Assembly: GCA_027343785.1 (NCBI GenBank)
Contig: DAHWKF010000011.1
Coordinates: 1 to 31,964 of the forward strand
Length of the DNA stretch: 31,964 nt
Direction of reading: 5' to 3'
Source of the DNA: Leptospirillum sp.
GTDB lineage: Bacteria > Nitrospirota > Leptospirillia > Leptospirillales > Leptospirillaceae
A program made the translations under genes and the position numbers. A model generated the notes under the pieces. It searched no databases and was not told the origin of the DNA. It worked only from the letters and a program-made list of their open reading frames with translations. How positions within the stretch are numbered: position 1 is the first letter of the stretch; the number at the start of each line of letters is the position of its first letter. This document shows, in pieces, positions 21,947-29,240 of this stretch.

Positions 21947-22974
21947 CCTCGCGAACGGCCCGGAAGGGGTCGGATGGCGAATGGGGACAATGGTTGTGGG
22001 TGAGCCTGCCGGGAACCAGCCTGGACAAGGAAGACATTCTTTGGCTCAAGAGCATTCGTCCGGGAGGGGTCGTCCTTTTCGCCGAGAACGGGACGCGGGC
22101 CGTTGACGTCCGGGGCTTGGTATCTTCCGTTCGCGAAGCCCTGGCGCCTTCGGATGTCTGGATCGCCATCGATCAGGAAGGCGGACGTGTCGCGCGGCTG
22201 AAGGAAGGGGTTCCCCGGGTTCCTACGGCAAGGGAACTGGGAGACCGGGGAGATCCTGCCGAGATTTTCCGGTCGGGGATGGAACTGGGACAGGCCCTCC
22301 GGAAAATCGGTATCGACATCGATTTTGCCCCGGTTCTCGACGTCGATTCGAACCCCGGCAATCCTGTCATCGGGGATCGGTCTTTCTCCCGGGACCCCTA
22401 TCTGGCGGCCCGGTTCGGAATGGCTTTTTCCCGCGGTCTTGAAGCCGGAGGTGTCGTTCCTTGCGGAAAACATTATCCGGGCCACGGAGACACCCTTCTG
22501 GATTCCCACCTGGCATTGCCGACTGTGAAGGCGCCTCTGTCCACCCTGCAGGAAAGGGAGCTGGTTCCGTTCGAAGTGGCCGCGCTGGAAGGGATTCCCA
22601 TGATGATGACGGCGCACGTCATCTATCCCGCGCTGGACAACCGATGGCCTGCTACCCTGTCCCATGCGGTCTTGTCGGGGTACTTGCGAAAAAAATGGGG
22701 TTACGGGGGGGTGCTGGTGTCGGACGATCTCTCCATGGCGGCCGTCGGTCACCCCTACCGTTTCCCCGTTGTGGTGGAACGGGCGCTTGCCGCGTCCTGC
22801 GACGGCCTCCTGGTTCTGAAAAGCCGGGACAAACCCTTGGAAGCGATGGAGATCCTCCAGACCCTGGTCTCGAAAAACCCCGCTTCCTGGCAGCGTCGCT
22901 TCGAACGGTCCCGCGATCGGCGGGAAAGGCTTGGTAAGCTGATTGCCCGATACAGGGCGGCAGGAGACAGATGA
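21943..22974 (+). CDS. nagZ: Beta-N-acetylhexosaminidase, GH3 family
   Basis: NagZ removes GlcNAc from anhydro-muropeptides during peptidoglycan recycling in the cytoplasm. ATG 21943 overlaps the rdgB stop as ATGA. The 343-residue protein shows RPGGVVLFAEN, IAIDQEGGRVARL, GIDIDFAPVLDVDSNPGNPV, IGDRSFSRDP, the flexible-loop motif CGKHYPGHGDTLLDSH (His near 178 acts as the proton shuttle in the family), MMTAHVIYPALD, and GVLVSDDLSM with the nucleophile at Asp261 or Asp262. No signal peptide is visible, which fits a cytoplasmic enzyme. Its neighbour murI and the lytic transglycosylase upstream belong to the same cell-wall theme. Confidence 0.95.
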   Translation: MTSRTARKGSDGEWGQWLWVSLPGTSLDKEDILWLKSIRPGGVVLFAENGTRAVDVRGLVSSVREALAPSDVWIAIDQEGGRVARLKEGVPRVPTARELGDRGDPAEIFRSGMELGQALRKIGIDIDFAPVLDVDSNPGNPVIGDRSFSRDPYLAARFGMAFSRGLEAGGVVPCGKHYPGHGDTLLDSHLALPTVKAPLSTLQERELVPFEVAALEGIPMMMTAHVIYPALDNRWPATLSHAVLSGYLRKKWGYGGVLVSDDLSMAAVGHPYRFPVVVERALAASCDGLLVLKSRDKPLEAMEILQTLVSKNPASWQRRFERSRDRRERLGKLIARYRAAGDR

Positions 22975-22987
22975 AGAGGAGGAGGGG

Positions 22988-23908
22988 ATGACCTTTTCCG
23001 GAAACGATCCGCTCCCGGAGGGCGTGGCCTTTTTTGATTCCGGTGTCGGGGGTCTGACGGTTCTTCGCCACTTTCTCGATGTTTTCCCGGGGCTGGACTG
23101 TGCCTACCTGGGTGATATGGCCCGATTCCCTTACGGGACCAAATCCCGGGAGACGATCCTGCGATTTGCCCGGGAAAATGTTCTTTTTCTGGAGACGCTC
23201 CAGCCTTGTCTGATTGTTGCGGCCTGCTTTACCGTTTCCAGCCAGGTGTTGCCGGATCTTTCCCGTGAGTTCCCCCGCGTTCCTGTCGTCGGTGTTCTGG
23301 ACGCCGGTGCCCGCGCCGCTTGCCGGCTGACGCGTTCCGGGTCGATCGGGGTGCTGGCGACAGAAGGGACGATCGCCAGCCAGGCCTATCCTTCGGTGAT
23401 CCGTTCCATCTCCTCCGGCTCGATGCGCGTTGTGGGGCAGGCCTGTCCCCTTTTTGCTCCGATGGTGGAAGAAGGTGTCACGGACGGTCCGGTCGCCGAG
23501 CTCGTCGCCCGGATGTATCTCGAACCACTCCTGAAACAAAACGGAGACGTCGACACCATCATCCTCGGGTGCACGCATTATCCACCATTAAGACGCACCC
23601 TCGAGGCCATTCTGCCTGGAGTCGTTTTTGTGGACCCCGGACAGGAACTCGCTCAAGAGCTTCGTCAATCCGGGATCCTGTCCCCGAAGGGTTCGGGGCG
23701 TCACGAACGACGATTTTATGTGACAGACAGTCCGGAACGGTTTGTCCGAATCGGTGAGAATCTGTTGGGCCAGTCGATCGGGGTGTTGCCGGAGGTGCTT
23801 ACGCTCCCCGATCCGCCATTCTGGACGCCGTTTCCAGAAAACGGGACAGGAGAATCCGCGAAAGGGGATGGTCTTCCTGACGTTCGGGATGCCATTGGAC
23901 ACCCGTGA
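22988..23908 (+). CDS. murI: Glutamate racemase with atypical active-site motifs
   Basis: MurI makes D-glutamate for peptidoglycan with two cysteines acting as acid-base pair. ATG 22988 is preceded by GAGGAGGGG and gives 306 residues. The N-terminal FFDSGVGGLTVLRHFLD and FPYGTKS are standard, and ILGCTHYPPLRRTLEAILPG contains the second catalytic Cys, Cys195. The first, Cys80, lies in VAACFTVSS, where most family members have ACNT(A/S)S: the Asn after the Cys is Phe. GDMARFPYG also replaces the common GDTARFPYG. The last 28 residues or so go beyond the usual domain, are Pro/Gly-rich, and overlap the convergent amidotransferase gene by 110 nt. It is clearly in the Asp/Glu racemase family; full glutamate racemase activity is likely but less certain than usual. 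Confidence 0.88.
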   Translation: MTFSGNDPLPEGVAFFDSGVGGLTVLRHFLDVFPGLDCAYLGDMARFPYGTKSRETILRFARENVLFLETLQPCLIVAACFTVSSQVLPDLSREFPRVPVVGVLDAGARAACRLTRSGSIGVLATEGTIASQAYPSVIRSISSGSMRVVGQACPLFAPMVEEGVTDGPVAELVARMYLEPLLKQNGDVDTIILGCTHYPPLRRTLEAILPGVVFVDPGQELAQELRQSGILSPKGSGRHERRFYVTDSPERFVRIGENLLGQSIGVLPEVLTLPDPPFWTPFPENGTGESAKGDGLPDVRDAIGHP

Positions 23909-24518
23909 AAAAAGGGAGTTCCGGATCGATGAATCCTTCGACCATATGGTCCGGGGTCCGGGCAAACGGGATCAGGCGGTCTCCGACCCTGTCGATGCCC
24001 TGATGATGAAAGGTGTTGACCGGCGGAACCCCGGCCGGAATCCAGTCAAACCCACCGTCCAGGACGACCGGATGGGTCCCTTCCCTGTGTTCGATGGATG
24101 ACCGGCCCGAACTGGGCAAATCCTCGATCAATGTTCCCCCCCGGTAGACGTTGATCATCTGAAACCCCCCGCATATACCAAAGACCGGCTTCCGGTTTTT
24201 TTCGAAAAGTTTCAGGAGTCCGATTTCCGTCCGCACCCTGTCTTCAGGCATCAGCGTGTTTTCCCAGAATGTCCGGTCGCGTCCGTAATGATTCGGAGAG
24301 ATGTCCAGTCCGGACCCGGAAAGGATCAGGGCGTCCAGGAACCCCCACGCGTCAACCGGTATGGAAACGGTGGAAGGGATGATCAGAGGAATGGCACCGG
24401 CGGAAGAGATATACCGGACGTAAGGTTCCTTCAGAAAAAACCGGGCGTGGCGCCCGGTTTCCTCAGGTTCAAAGTCCGATGTGATACCGATCAGAAGCGG
24501 TTTTTCACCGTTCTTCAT
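23799..24518 (-). CDS. Class-I glutamine amidotransferase-like hydrolase (peptidase C26, PuuD-type)
   Basis: Peptidase C26 proteins include gamma-glutamyl-GABA hydrolase, which releases GABA in putrescine breakdown. I chose the ATG at 24518, giving MKNGEKPLLIGITSD and 239 residues; it overlaps the end of the helicase gene by 14 nt and lacks its own strong ribosome-binding site, so coupling is likely. The nucleophile is Cys116 in VFGICGGFQMINV; His210 and Glu212 are in GVQWHPE. The motifs LSGSGLDISPNHYG, GGTLIEDLP and VNTFHHQ also fit. There is no polyamine pathway neighbour, so the actual gamma-glutamyl substrate is open. Its 3' end overlaps murI tail to tail by 110 nt. Confidence 0.9.
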   Translation of the reverse strand: MKNGEKPLLIGITSDFEPEETGRHARFFLKEPYVRYISSAGAIPLIIPSTVSIPVDAWGFLDALILSGSGLDISPNHYGRDRTFWENTLMPEDRVRTEIGLLKLFEKNRKPVFGICGGFQMINVYRGGTLIEDLPSSGRSSIEHREGTHPVVLDGGFDWIPAGVPPVNTFHHQGIDRVGDRLIPFARTPDHMVEGFIDPELPFFTGVQWHPERQEDHPLSRILLSRFLETASRMADRGA

Positions 24519-25836
24519 GGGAGTTGGAAGCCGCGTGATGCGGGGAAGGTTTCCGGGATCCGTAGGAGAACCTGTTCCCGGCGGATGAACGTGGACGGCC
24601 CTGGGAAGGACGGTCCGACCGGAACCGGTTGTCTCCCCGGTGACCCCGATCCGAAGCGCCTCCGAAAGACGGCCGTTTGTAGACTTTCCGGAAGCTCTGT
24701 TCGCTGACCGGGATGGAGTGGGGGGAGTGCGGAATGGGTTTTCCGGCCATCGTTTCAATCAACCGGACGACATCCCTGTCTGCCGGGTGAAAAAAGGACA
24801 GGGCGCGGCCGGTCCGTCCTGCGCGTCCCGTTCTCCCGATCCGGTGGATATAGTCTTCGGCGGTCTGGGGAAGGTCGTAGTTGATCACATGGGTGATGCC
24901 GTCGATATCGAGACCCCGCGCGGCAACGTCGGTCGCTACCAGAACCTTGAGGTCACCCCGGCGGAAACGGCTCAGTACCCGGTTCCGGACCGGCTGGGAC
25001 TTGTCCCCGTGGAGGGCGTCCGACGGAAATCCCGCTTCGTTGAGGGCGATCGACAGATCTTCCGCGTTTCTCTTGGTCCGGGTGAAAATGATGATCTGGC
25101 CGGTTTCCGATTTGCCTTCATCCAGGACTTTTTTCAGGAGTCCCAGTTTCTGGGAACCATGCGACACGGTGATCCATTCCTGCTGGATATGGTCGGATCC
25201 CTTTCTCTCCGGTTCGACGCGGACGATAATCGCGTCGTTCTGGAACGTGGCGGCAAGTTCCTGGATGCGCGGAGGACACGTGGCGGAGAACAGGAGAGAC
25301 TGGCGGCCTTTCGGCAAATGGCGAACGATCGTGTTGATGTCGGGCAGAAATCCCATATCAAGCATCCTGTCGGCCTCGTCGATGATGACAAGCGAGGTCT
25401 GGGACAGGGAGAGGTTGTTCCTCCGGATATGATCCAGGAGTCTGCCAGGGGTGGCGACGATGATATCCCAGCTTCTCTTCAGGTTCCTTTCCTGCCGGAC
25501 AAAATCCACGCCGCCCACCAGAAGGACCGCGTTCGTATGGAGATATTTGGAGTAATCCCGGGCGGCCTGGTGAATTTGCGTCGCCAGCTCGCGGGTCGGA
25601 GAGAGGACGAGGGCTTTGGTCCGGAGACCGTGTCTGCGGCCTTCCGCGATCTTGTGGAGGACAGGCAGGAGAAATCCGCCTGTTTTTCCCGTTCCCGTCT
25701 GGGCAATGCCGAGGAGGTCCCTTCCGTCGATGACATGGGGAATGGATTGCTTCTGGATGGGTGTGGGGGTTGCGTGTCCCAGATCGTTCAGGGCGCGGAG
25801 GATCTCCGGAGAAAGTCCGAGTGCTTCAAAAGTCAT
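24505..25836 (-). CDS. DEAD-box ATP-dependent RNA helicase (RhlE-like)
   Basis: DEAD-box helicases unwind short RNA duplexes in ribosome assembly and RNA decay. I chose the ATG at 25836 because AAAGGA lies about 5 nt upstream on this strand and the protein starts MTFEALGLSPEILRAL. The 443 residues carry the Q motif (TPTPIQKQSIP), motif I AQTGTGKTGGF, PTRELA, TPGRLLDH, DEAD (VIIDEADRMLDMGF), SAT, the ATDVAARGLDID segment and HRIGRTGRAGRTGRA. The tail from about residue 385 is basic and rich in Arg, Gly and Ser, as in RhlE-type proteins, and probably binds RNA. It is the first gene of a minus-strand unit that continues into the C26 hydrolase. Confidence 0.96.
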   Translation of the reverse strand: MTFEALGLSPEILRALNDLGHATPTPIQKQSIPHVIDGRDLLGIAQTGTGKTGGFLLPVLHKIAEGRRHGLRTKALVLSPTRELATQIHQAARDYSKYLHTNAVLLVGGVDFVRQERNLKRSWDIIVATPGRLLDHIRRNNLSLSQTSLVIIDEADRMLDMGFLPDINTIVRHLPKGRQSLLFSATCPPRIQELAATFQNDAIIVRVEPERKGSDHIQQEWITVSHGSQKLGLLKKVLDEGKSETGQIIIFTRTKRNAEDLSIALNEAGFPSDALHGDKSQPVRNRVLSRFRRGDLKVLVATDVAARGLDIDGITHVINYDLPQTAEDYIHRIGRTGRAGRTGRALSFFHPADRDVVRLIETMAGKPIPHSPHSIPVSEQSFRKVYKRPSFGGASDRGHRGDNRFRSDRPSQGRPRSSAGNRFSYGSRKPSPHHAASNSHEER

Positions 25837-25868
25837 GACAGTCCTTTGCAAGAATTAAGGTGAGGGAA

Positions 25869-25976
25869 ATGCGTTCTTTCCGCCTTCGCGCCTCCTGCAG
25901 GGAAAAATCGCTGCTGGAGGTGACCGGCCAAGGCGTTCATTCAGGAACGGCACTTTCCTCTCGGACGTCTGGATGA
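25869..25976 (+). pseudogene. Short reading frame resembling the N-terminus of LpxC (possible relic)
   Basis: LpxC is the zinc deacetylase that commits lipid A synthesis. This 35-codon frame starts at ATG 25869 behind TGAGGG and reads SLLEVTGQGVHSGTAL in its middle. The T-G-x-G-x-H-S-G pattern about 20 residues from the start is the hallmark of the LpxC N-terminus. After TGA 25974 no intact LpxC continuation follows; a shifted frame has only the loose match GRLDDGRCFRQV, where LpxC would have a G-I-x-F-R-R-x-D segment. It may be the decayed start of a gene, a functional miniprotein, or chance. Confidence 0.3.
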
Positions 25977-26184
25977 CGGGAGGTGTTTCAGGCAGGTCAC
26001 AATCGATGTATGGCGTGGTGAACGACTCTATTGTCGGCGCTCATGCTCCGAACTGAATCCATTGTATCCGCACAGGCACGGAGAAAGCAAGAACAGTTTT
26101 GACATCCGTCCAGGCGCAAGCTTTTTTCTTCGTGTCTTGCGCGAAAAAGGGGATGCATGCTCTTTTTTCCGGCGGGGCGGCTCC

Positions 26185-26213
26185 TTGAGGGACAGCTGAA
26201 ATTCCATTACAAT
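26185..26213 (+). promoter_or_regulatory. Candidate sigma-70 promoter for the small membrane protein genes
   Basis: TTGAGG (26185-26190) and TACAAT (26208-26213) are spaced by 17 nt, with four and five of six consensus matches. The expected start near 26220 is about 125 nt before the 32-residue gene, and the same transcript would reach the PuuD-like gene and its terminator. Confidence 0.45.
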
Positions 26214-26344
26214 AACCCTGCAAGGACTGGAAATATCTGAAATCCGAAGTCATGCCAAAAATCTGCCATATGTCTGCCAGTCTGCCTCCGGATAGACGGG
26301 AATGGCTGGCGGGATGGTTTTCCCGATCTGAAAGGAGCTTTTCG

Positions 26345-26443
26345 ATGAAGAATCCCCTGGATTCCCTCTGGGGAACCGTGATATCCGGATTTGTCCTGAC
26401 CGGAATCCTGTTTTTCATTGTTCGCGCCCTCGTCAATGCCTAG
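26345..26443 (+). CDS. 32-residue single-span membrane miniprotein
   Basis: ATG 26345 has AAAGGAG 7 nt upstream. The product starts MKNPLDSLWG and continues with a hydrophobic segment of about 20 residues (TVISGFVLTGILFFIVRALV), then stops after two residues. The length, the basic/acidic N-terminus and the single span resemble small subunits of membrane oxidases, but I do not recognise a family. It lies 147 nt upstream of the four-helix PuuD-like gene, in the same direction and with no terminator between them, though a CGGGAG/CTCCCG hairpin without a T-tract lies in the gap. Confidence 0.6.
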   Translation: MKNPLDSLWGTVISGFVLTGILFFIVRALVNA

Positions 26444-26590
26444 TTCCGATGCCGGGAGTTTCATTGTCTCCCGAAGCGGTCTGGGAGTCCTGACGGGAAC
26501 AGTCAATCTGGATGCGTCGATTGTCATTGCGGCAGAAAGAATCGTCCTATTGCCGATCCAACGAACATCAACATCAAGGAGTTGTCACTG

Positions 26591-27088
26591 ATGGAAAAAG
26601 AAGCCACAGAACTGATCATACGGTGGGGCCACTTTCTGGCCGGAATCATGTGGATCGGAATTCTCTACTATTTCAATTTCATTCAGGTGCCTTTTCTCAA
26701 GGCGGTGTCCCCCGAAGGAAAGGCGGAAGCATTCAAGCACCTTGTGCCCCGGGCGTTGTTCTTCTTCCGCTGGGCGGCCCTTCTGACCGTCCTGTTCGGT
26801 CTGTCGATCCTGGGACAGAGAGGAATCCTCCTGGACGCCTACACCTTGCACAAAGGCGCGGCGGTGATCGGGATGGGCGCCTGGCTTGGAACCATCATGC
26901 TTCTGAATGTCTGGGGCCTGATCTGGCCGAACCAGAAGAAAGTCCTCGGTCTCGTTCCCGCGACACCCGAACAGAAAGCCAAAGCGGGCCGGATCGCTTT
27001 TCTGGCGTCGCGGACAAACACCATGCTGTCGATTCCCATGCTGTTTTTCATGGGAGCGTCCAGCCATGGAGCGGTCCTGTTCCATTAA
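26591..27088 (+). CDS. Four-helix membrane protein resembling the N-terminal domain of PuuD-type urate oxidase
   Basis: I chose ATG 26591 because AAGGAG ends 9 nt upstream; a TTG at 26582 is too close to that site. The 165 residues form about four membrane helices: IIRWGHFLAGIMWIGILYYF (8-30), FFFRWAALLTVLFGLSIL (48-66), AAVIGMGAWLGTIMLLNVW (82-102) and MLSIPMLFFMGASSHGAVLF (140-160). The WGHFLAGIMWIG motif and a late helix with His match the Urate_ox_N-type domain, which in PuuD urate oxidases is fused to a cytochrome c domain. No CXXCH motif is present, so only the membrane module is encoded. Heme or quinone binding is an inference. A strong terminator follows. Confidence 0.75.
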   Translation: MEKEATELIIRWGHFLAGIMWIGILYYFNFIQVPFLKAVSPEGKAEAFKHLVPRALFFFRWAALLTVLFGLSILGQRGILLDAYTLHKGAAVIGMGAWLGTIMLLNVWGLIWPNQKKVLGLVPATPEQKAKAGRIAFLASRTNTMLSIPMLFFMGASSHGAVLFH

Positions 27089-27112
27089 TACCTGGCGGGA
27101 ACCCAGTTGATG

Positions 27113-27148
27113 AAACGCCGGAGGATTTTTTCTCCGGCGTTTTTTTTT
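27113..27148 (+). terminator. Strong intrinsic terminator after the PuuD-like gene
   Basis: AACGCCGGAG (27114-27123) pairs perfectly with CTCCGGCGTT (27132-27141), a 10-bp GC-rich stem with an 8-nt loop, followed by an uninterrupted T run to 27148. It stands 25 nt after the stop codon. On the minus strand no comparable T-tract follows, so it is directional. Confidence 0.92.
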
Positions 27149-27247
27149 GGGGAAGCATGTGGCCGACGGGCCGGGGATCGCCGGCTATCCCTGAATGACC
27201 CTCCCCTGTTTTCCCGTTTCTGCCCGAACGAAACGTCCGACGTCATC

Positions 27248-27430
27248 TCAGGTACGGGACATCATGTACTGGAGCAGGTAACCGAACGCCAGAAGACCGA
27301 TCAGTCCCTTGAATACCATGACCAGAATCTTGTAGGCGTGATGATTGTCCCCATGCGCGTGATCCTTCGCGGGTTCCGTTCCGCCTTTCACCGGTTTTTC
27401 TTCCCTGTTGCCGGTGGAAGGGGAGGTCAT
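27248..27430 (-). CDS. Small His-rich single-span membrane protein
   Basis: The ATG at 27430 overlaps the gpmA stop in an ATGA arrangement, so the gene is probably translated by coupling with gpmA. The 60 residues consist of a hydrophilic, charged N-terminus, a short His-rich segment DHAHGDNHHAY at about 23-33, and one membrane helix at about 35-56 (ILVMVFKGLIGLLAFGYLLQ). I recognise no family. The His cluster next to the membrane could bind a metal, but this is speculative. The coupling to a glycolytic enzyme gives no functional hint. Confidence 0.65.
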   Translation of the reverse strand: MTSPSTGNREEKPVKGGTEPAKDHAHGDNHHAYKILVMVFKGLIGLLAFGYLLQYMMSRT

Positions 27431-28098
27431 GTCAGGATTTTCTTCGACCGGACGATCAAAGGGAAACCCGGCGGGGCCGGATCGGGATTTTCAGGCAGAA
27501 ACTCATACAGAAGGGGAACGGCGGTCGGAATGTTCACTTCCAGGATTTCCTGGGGAGTCAGTCTTTCGATGAGCATGACGATCGCGCGCAGGCTGTTGCC
27601 GTGGGCCACGACAAGGCAGTTTTCCCCGTTTTTCAGCAAGGGCAGGATTTCCCCGTCAAAATAGGGGAGTACCCGTTCGGCGGTCGTCTTCAGGCTCTCC
27701 CCTCCCGGAGGGCTGACATCGTAACTTCTCCTCCAGACATGAACCTGGTCGGCGCCGTATTTCTTCGCGGTTTCGTCCTTGTTCAGGCCCTGGAGGTCAC
27801 CGTAATGCCGTTCGTTCAGGGCGGAGCTGAAAGAAACGGGCACTGACAGCCCCGCGGTTTCCTGGATGATGCGGAGGGTTTCCTGGGCCCTTTTGAGGTG
27901 GGATGAAAAGGCGCGCGCAAACTTCATCCCTTTCAGGTGCTCTCCCGCTCGTCTGGCTTCCTCTCTTCCGAGTTCGGTCAGATCCACATCGACCCATCCG
28001 GTAAAACGATTCTCGAGATTCCACTGGCTTTGTCCATGACGGACCAGGACCAGTTTCCCCGGAGTTTTTTCAAGCGGTGCCGTCATCTTTTCTCTCAC
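27427..28098 (-). CDS. gpmA: 2,3-bisphosphoglycerate-dependent phosphoglycerate mutase
   Basis: GpmA interconverts 3- and 2-phosphoglycerate in glycolysis and gluconeogenesis through a phosphohistidine. GTG 28098 has GAGGA just upstream and gives 223 residues; ATG 28086 is an alternative four codons in. The catalytic His21 is in LVLVRHGQSQWN, followed by FTGWVDVDLTELGREEA, SSHLKRAQETL with Arg70, ALNERHYGDLQGLNK with the acid-base Glu97, RSYDVSPPGGESL, and VVAHGNSLRAIVM with the second active-site His. The C-terminal PTAVPLLYEF is also typical. It begins 110 nt downstream of the lipA stop; no terminator is evident between them. Confidence 0.96.
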   Translation of the reverse strand: MREKMTAPLEKTPGKLVLVRHGQSQWNLENRFTGWVDVDLTELGREEARRAGEHLKGMKFARAFSSHLKRAQETLRIIQETAGLSVPVSFSSALNERHYGDLQGLNKDETAKKYGADQVHVWRRSYDVSPPGGESLKTTAERVLPYFDGEILPLLKNGENCLVVAHGNSLRAIVMLIERLTPQEILEVNIPTAVPLLYEFLPENPDPAPPGFPLIVRSKKILT

Positions 28099-28207
28099 AG
28101 GTTCCTCACGCTGTTCAAAAACGGATCATGCGTCCATGGGTTCAGAGGGTTGAAAAATGTGGGATACGGGTTGCCGGGACTCATTCTGATCGAGGCATCC
28201 GGTTTTT

Positions 28208-29122
28208 TCAAGGGACGTTTCGGATGACGCCGGAAGCCGACTCCTCCGCATGGTAGGAAGAACGGACAAGGGGTCCCGCCGCGACATTCAGGAAGCCGGC
28301 CTGGAGGGCCAGTGATTCCCATCGGCCGAACTCTGCCGGAGACACGTAGCGCTCGACGGGAAGATGCTCAGACGAGGGAGAAAGGTATTGTCCGATAGTG
28401 AGCATCGAACAGCCCGCCGCCCGGAGATCATGGATCACGTCAAGGACTTCCGCGTCCTCCTCCCCCAACCCCAGCATGATTCCGGATTTTACGGGAATAT
28501 CCGGGTGGGCCCGAGAGAATCGGGACAAAAGTTCGAGGGAGTGGGCGTAATCCGCTCCGGGACGGGCTCTGCGGTACAGGCGCGGGACAGTTTCTATATT
28601 GTGGTTGAAGAGGTCCGGCAGGGAGCGGGAAAGGATATCCAGGGCCTCCGGGAGGCATCCCCGGAAGTCGGGGACCAGAACCTCGATTTTGACCCCACAG
28701 GCACCCTCCCGAAGCGCGTCGATGACCTTGACGAAATGGCCGGCGCCGCCGTCGGGAAGATCGTCCCTGTCGACCGAAGTGACGACGACGTGCCGAAGCC
28801 CCATCCTGGCCACGGCACGGGCAACATGTTCGGGCTCGAAGGGATCGGGCGGAAGGGGTTTTCCATGGTCGACGTCGCAAAAAGGGCAGGCTCGGGTGCA
28901 CAGGTTTCCGAGAATCATGAACGTGGCGGTTCCCTGCCGGAAACATTCTCCGATATTCGGACAGCGGGCTTCCTCGCAGACGGTATGCAGGCCGGATTCA
29001 GAAAGGCGTTTCCTGAGCGCCAGCACATCCGGATGGAGGGGAGAGGGGACGCGGAGCCAGGAAGGTTTGGGGACCAGAGGAGGAAGCCGGGCAGATGGTT
29101 TCATGTCGATAGGACGGGTCAC
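28208..29122 (-). CDS. lipA: Lipoyl synthase (radical SAM)
   Basis: LipA inserts two sulfur atoms into octanoyl groups bound to lipoyl domains, using two [4Fe-4S] clusters. I chose GTG 29122 because AAGGAA lies about 10 nt upstream on this strand; ATG 29104, six codons later, is the alternative. In the 304-residue form the auxiliary cluster ligands are Cys49, Cys54 and Cys60 (CEEARCPNIGEC), and the radical SAM ligands Cys75, Cys79 and Cys82 (CTRACPFC). VVTSVDRDDLPDGGAGHF, FNHNIETVPRLYRRARPGADY, KSGIMLGLGEE and the C-terminal VRSSYHAEE, whose Ser helps hold the auxiliary cluster, complete the family pattern. No lipB or lplA is seen nearby. Confidence 0.97.
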   Translation of the reverse strand: MTRPIDMKPSARLPPLVPKPSWLRVPSPLHPDVLALRKRLSESGLHTVCEEARCPNIGECFRQGTATFMILGNLCTRACPFCDVDHGKPLPPDPFEPEHVARAVARMGLRHVVVTSVDRDDLPDGGAGHFVKVIDALREGACGVKIEVLVPDFRGCLPEALDILSRSLPDLFNHNIETVPRLYRRARPGADYAHSLELLSRFSRAHPDIPVKSGIMLGLGEEDAEVLDVIHDLRAAGCSMLTIGQYLSPSSEHLPVERYVSPAEFGRWESLALQAGFLNVAAGPLVRSSYHAEESASGVIRNVP

Positions 29123-29240
29123 GACCGGAAATTCCTTGTTGAACGGAGATGACTTGGTTCGGAGAAACGGCCAAAGTCCTTCAGAAAACTGTCGATATAG
29201 CCTACCATTCGATGGGGCGGACGGCAACAGGCCGGAGGTG

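Larger units (their letters stand above)
25837..26344. other. 508-nt intergenic region between divergent units
   Basis: Most of this stretch has no convincing gene. It holds a 35-codon plus-strand reading frame with an LpxC-like N-terminus (25869-25976) and a candidate promoter at 26185-26213 for the downstream small membrane genes. A minus-strand promoter for the helicase is expected here, but I could not pick one. Longer open frames crossing 26041-26443 on either strand look like chance frames without recognisable motifs. Confidence 0.6.

Noticed and set aside
21838..22752. Open frame of about 300 codons on the minus strand, antisense to rdgB and nagZ
   Set aside because: Composition typical of a shadow frame, rich in Arg, Pro and Ser with no motifs; both sense genes are certain.
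24640..25863. Open frame of about 400 codons on the plus strand, antisense to the DEAD-box helicase
   Set aside because: It mirrors the helicase codon pattern, shows no motif and has no ribosome-binding site; the minus-strand helicase has every family motif.
26041..26436. Minus-strand frame of 131 codons in the helicase/miniprotein gap
   Set aside because: No motif, no ribosome-binding site, unlike any family I recognise, and it runs opposite the better supported miniprotein and promoter.
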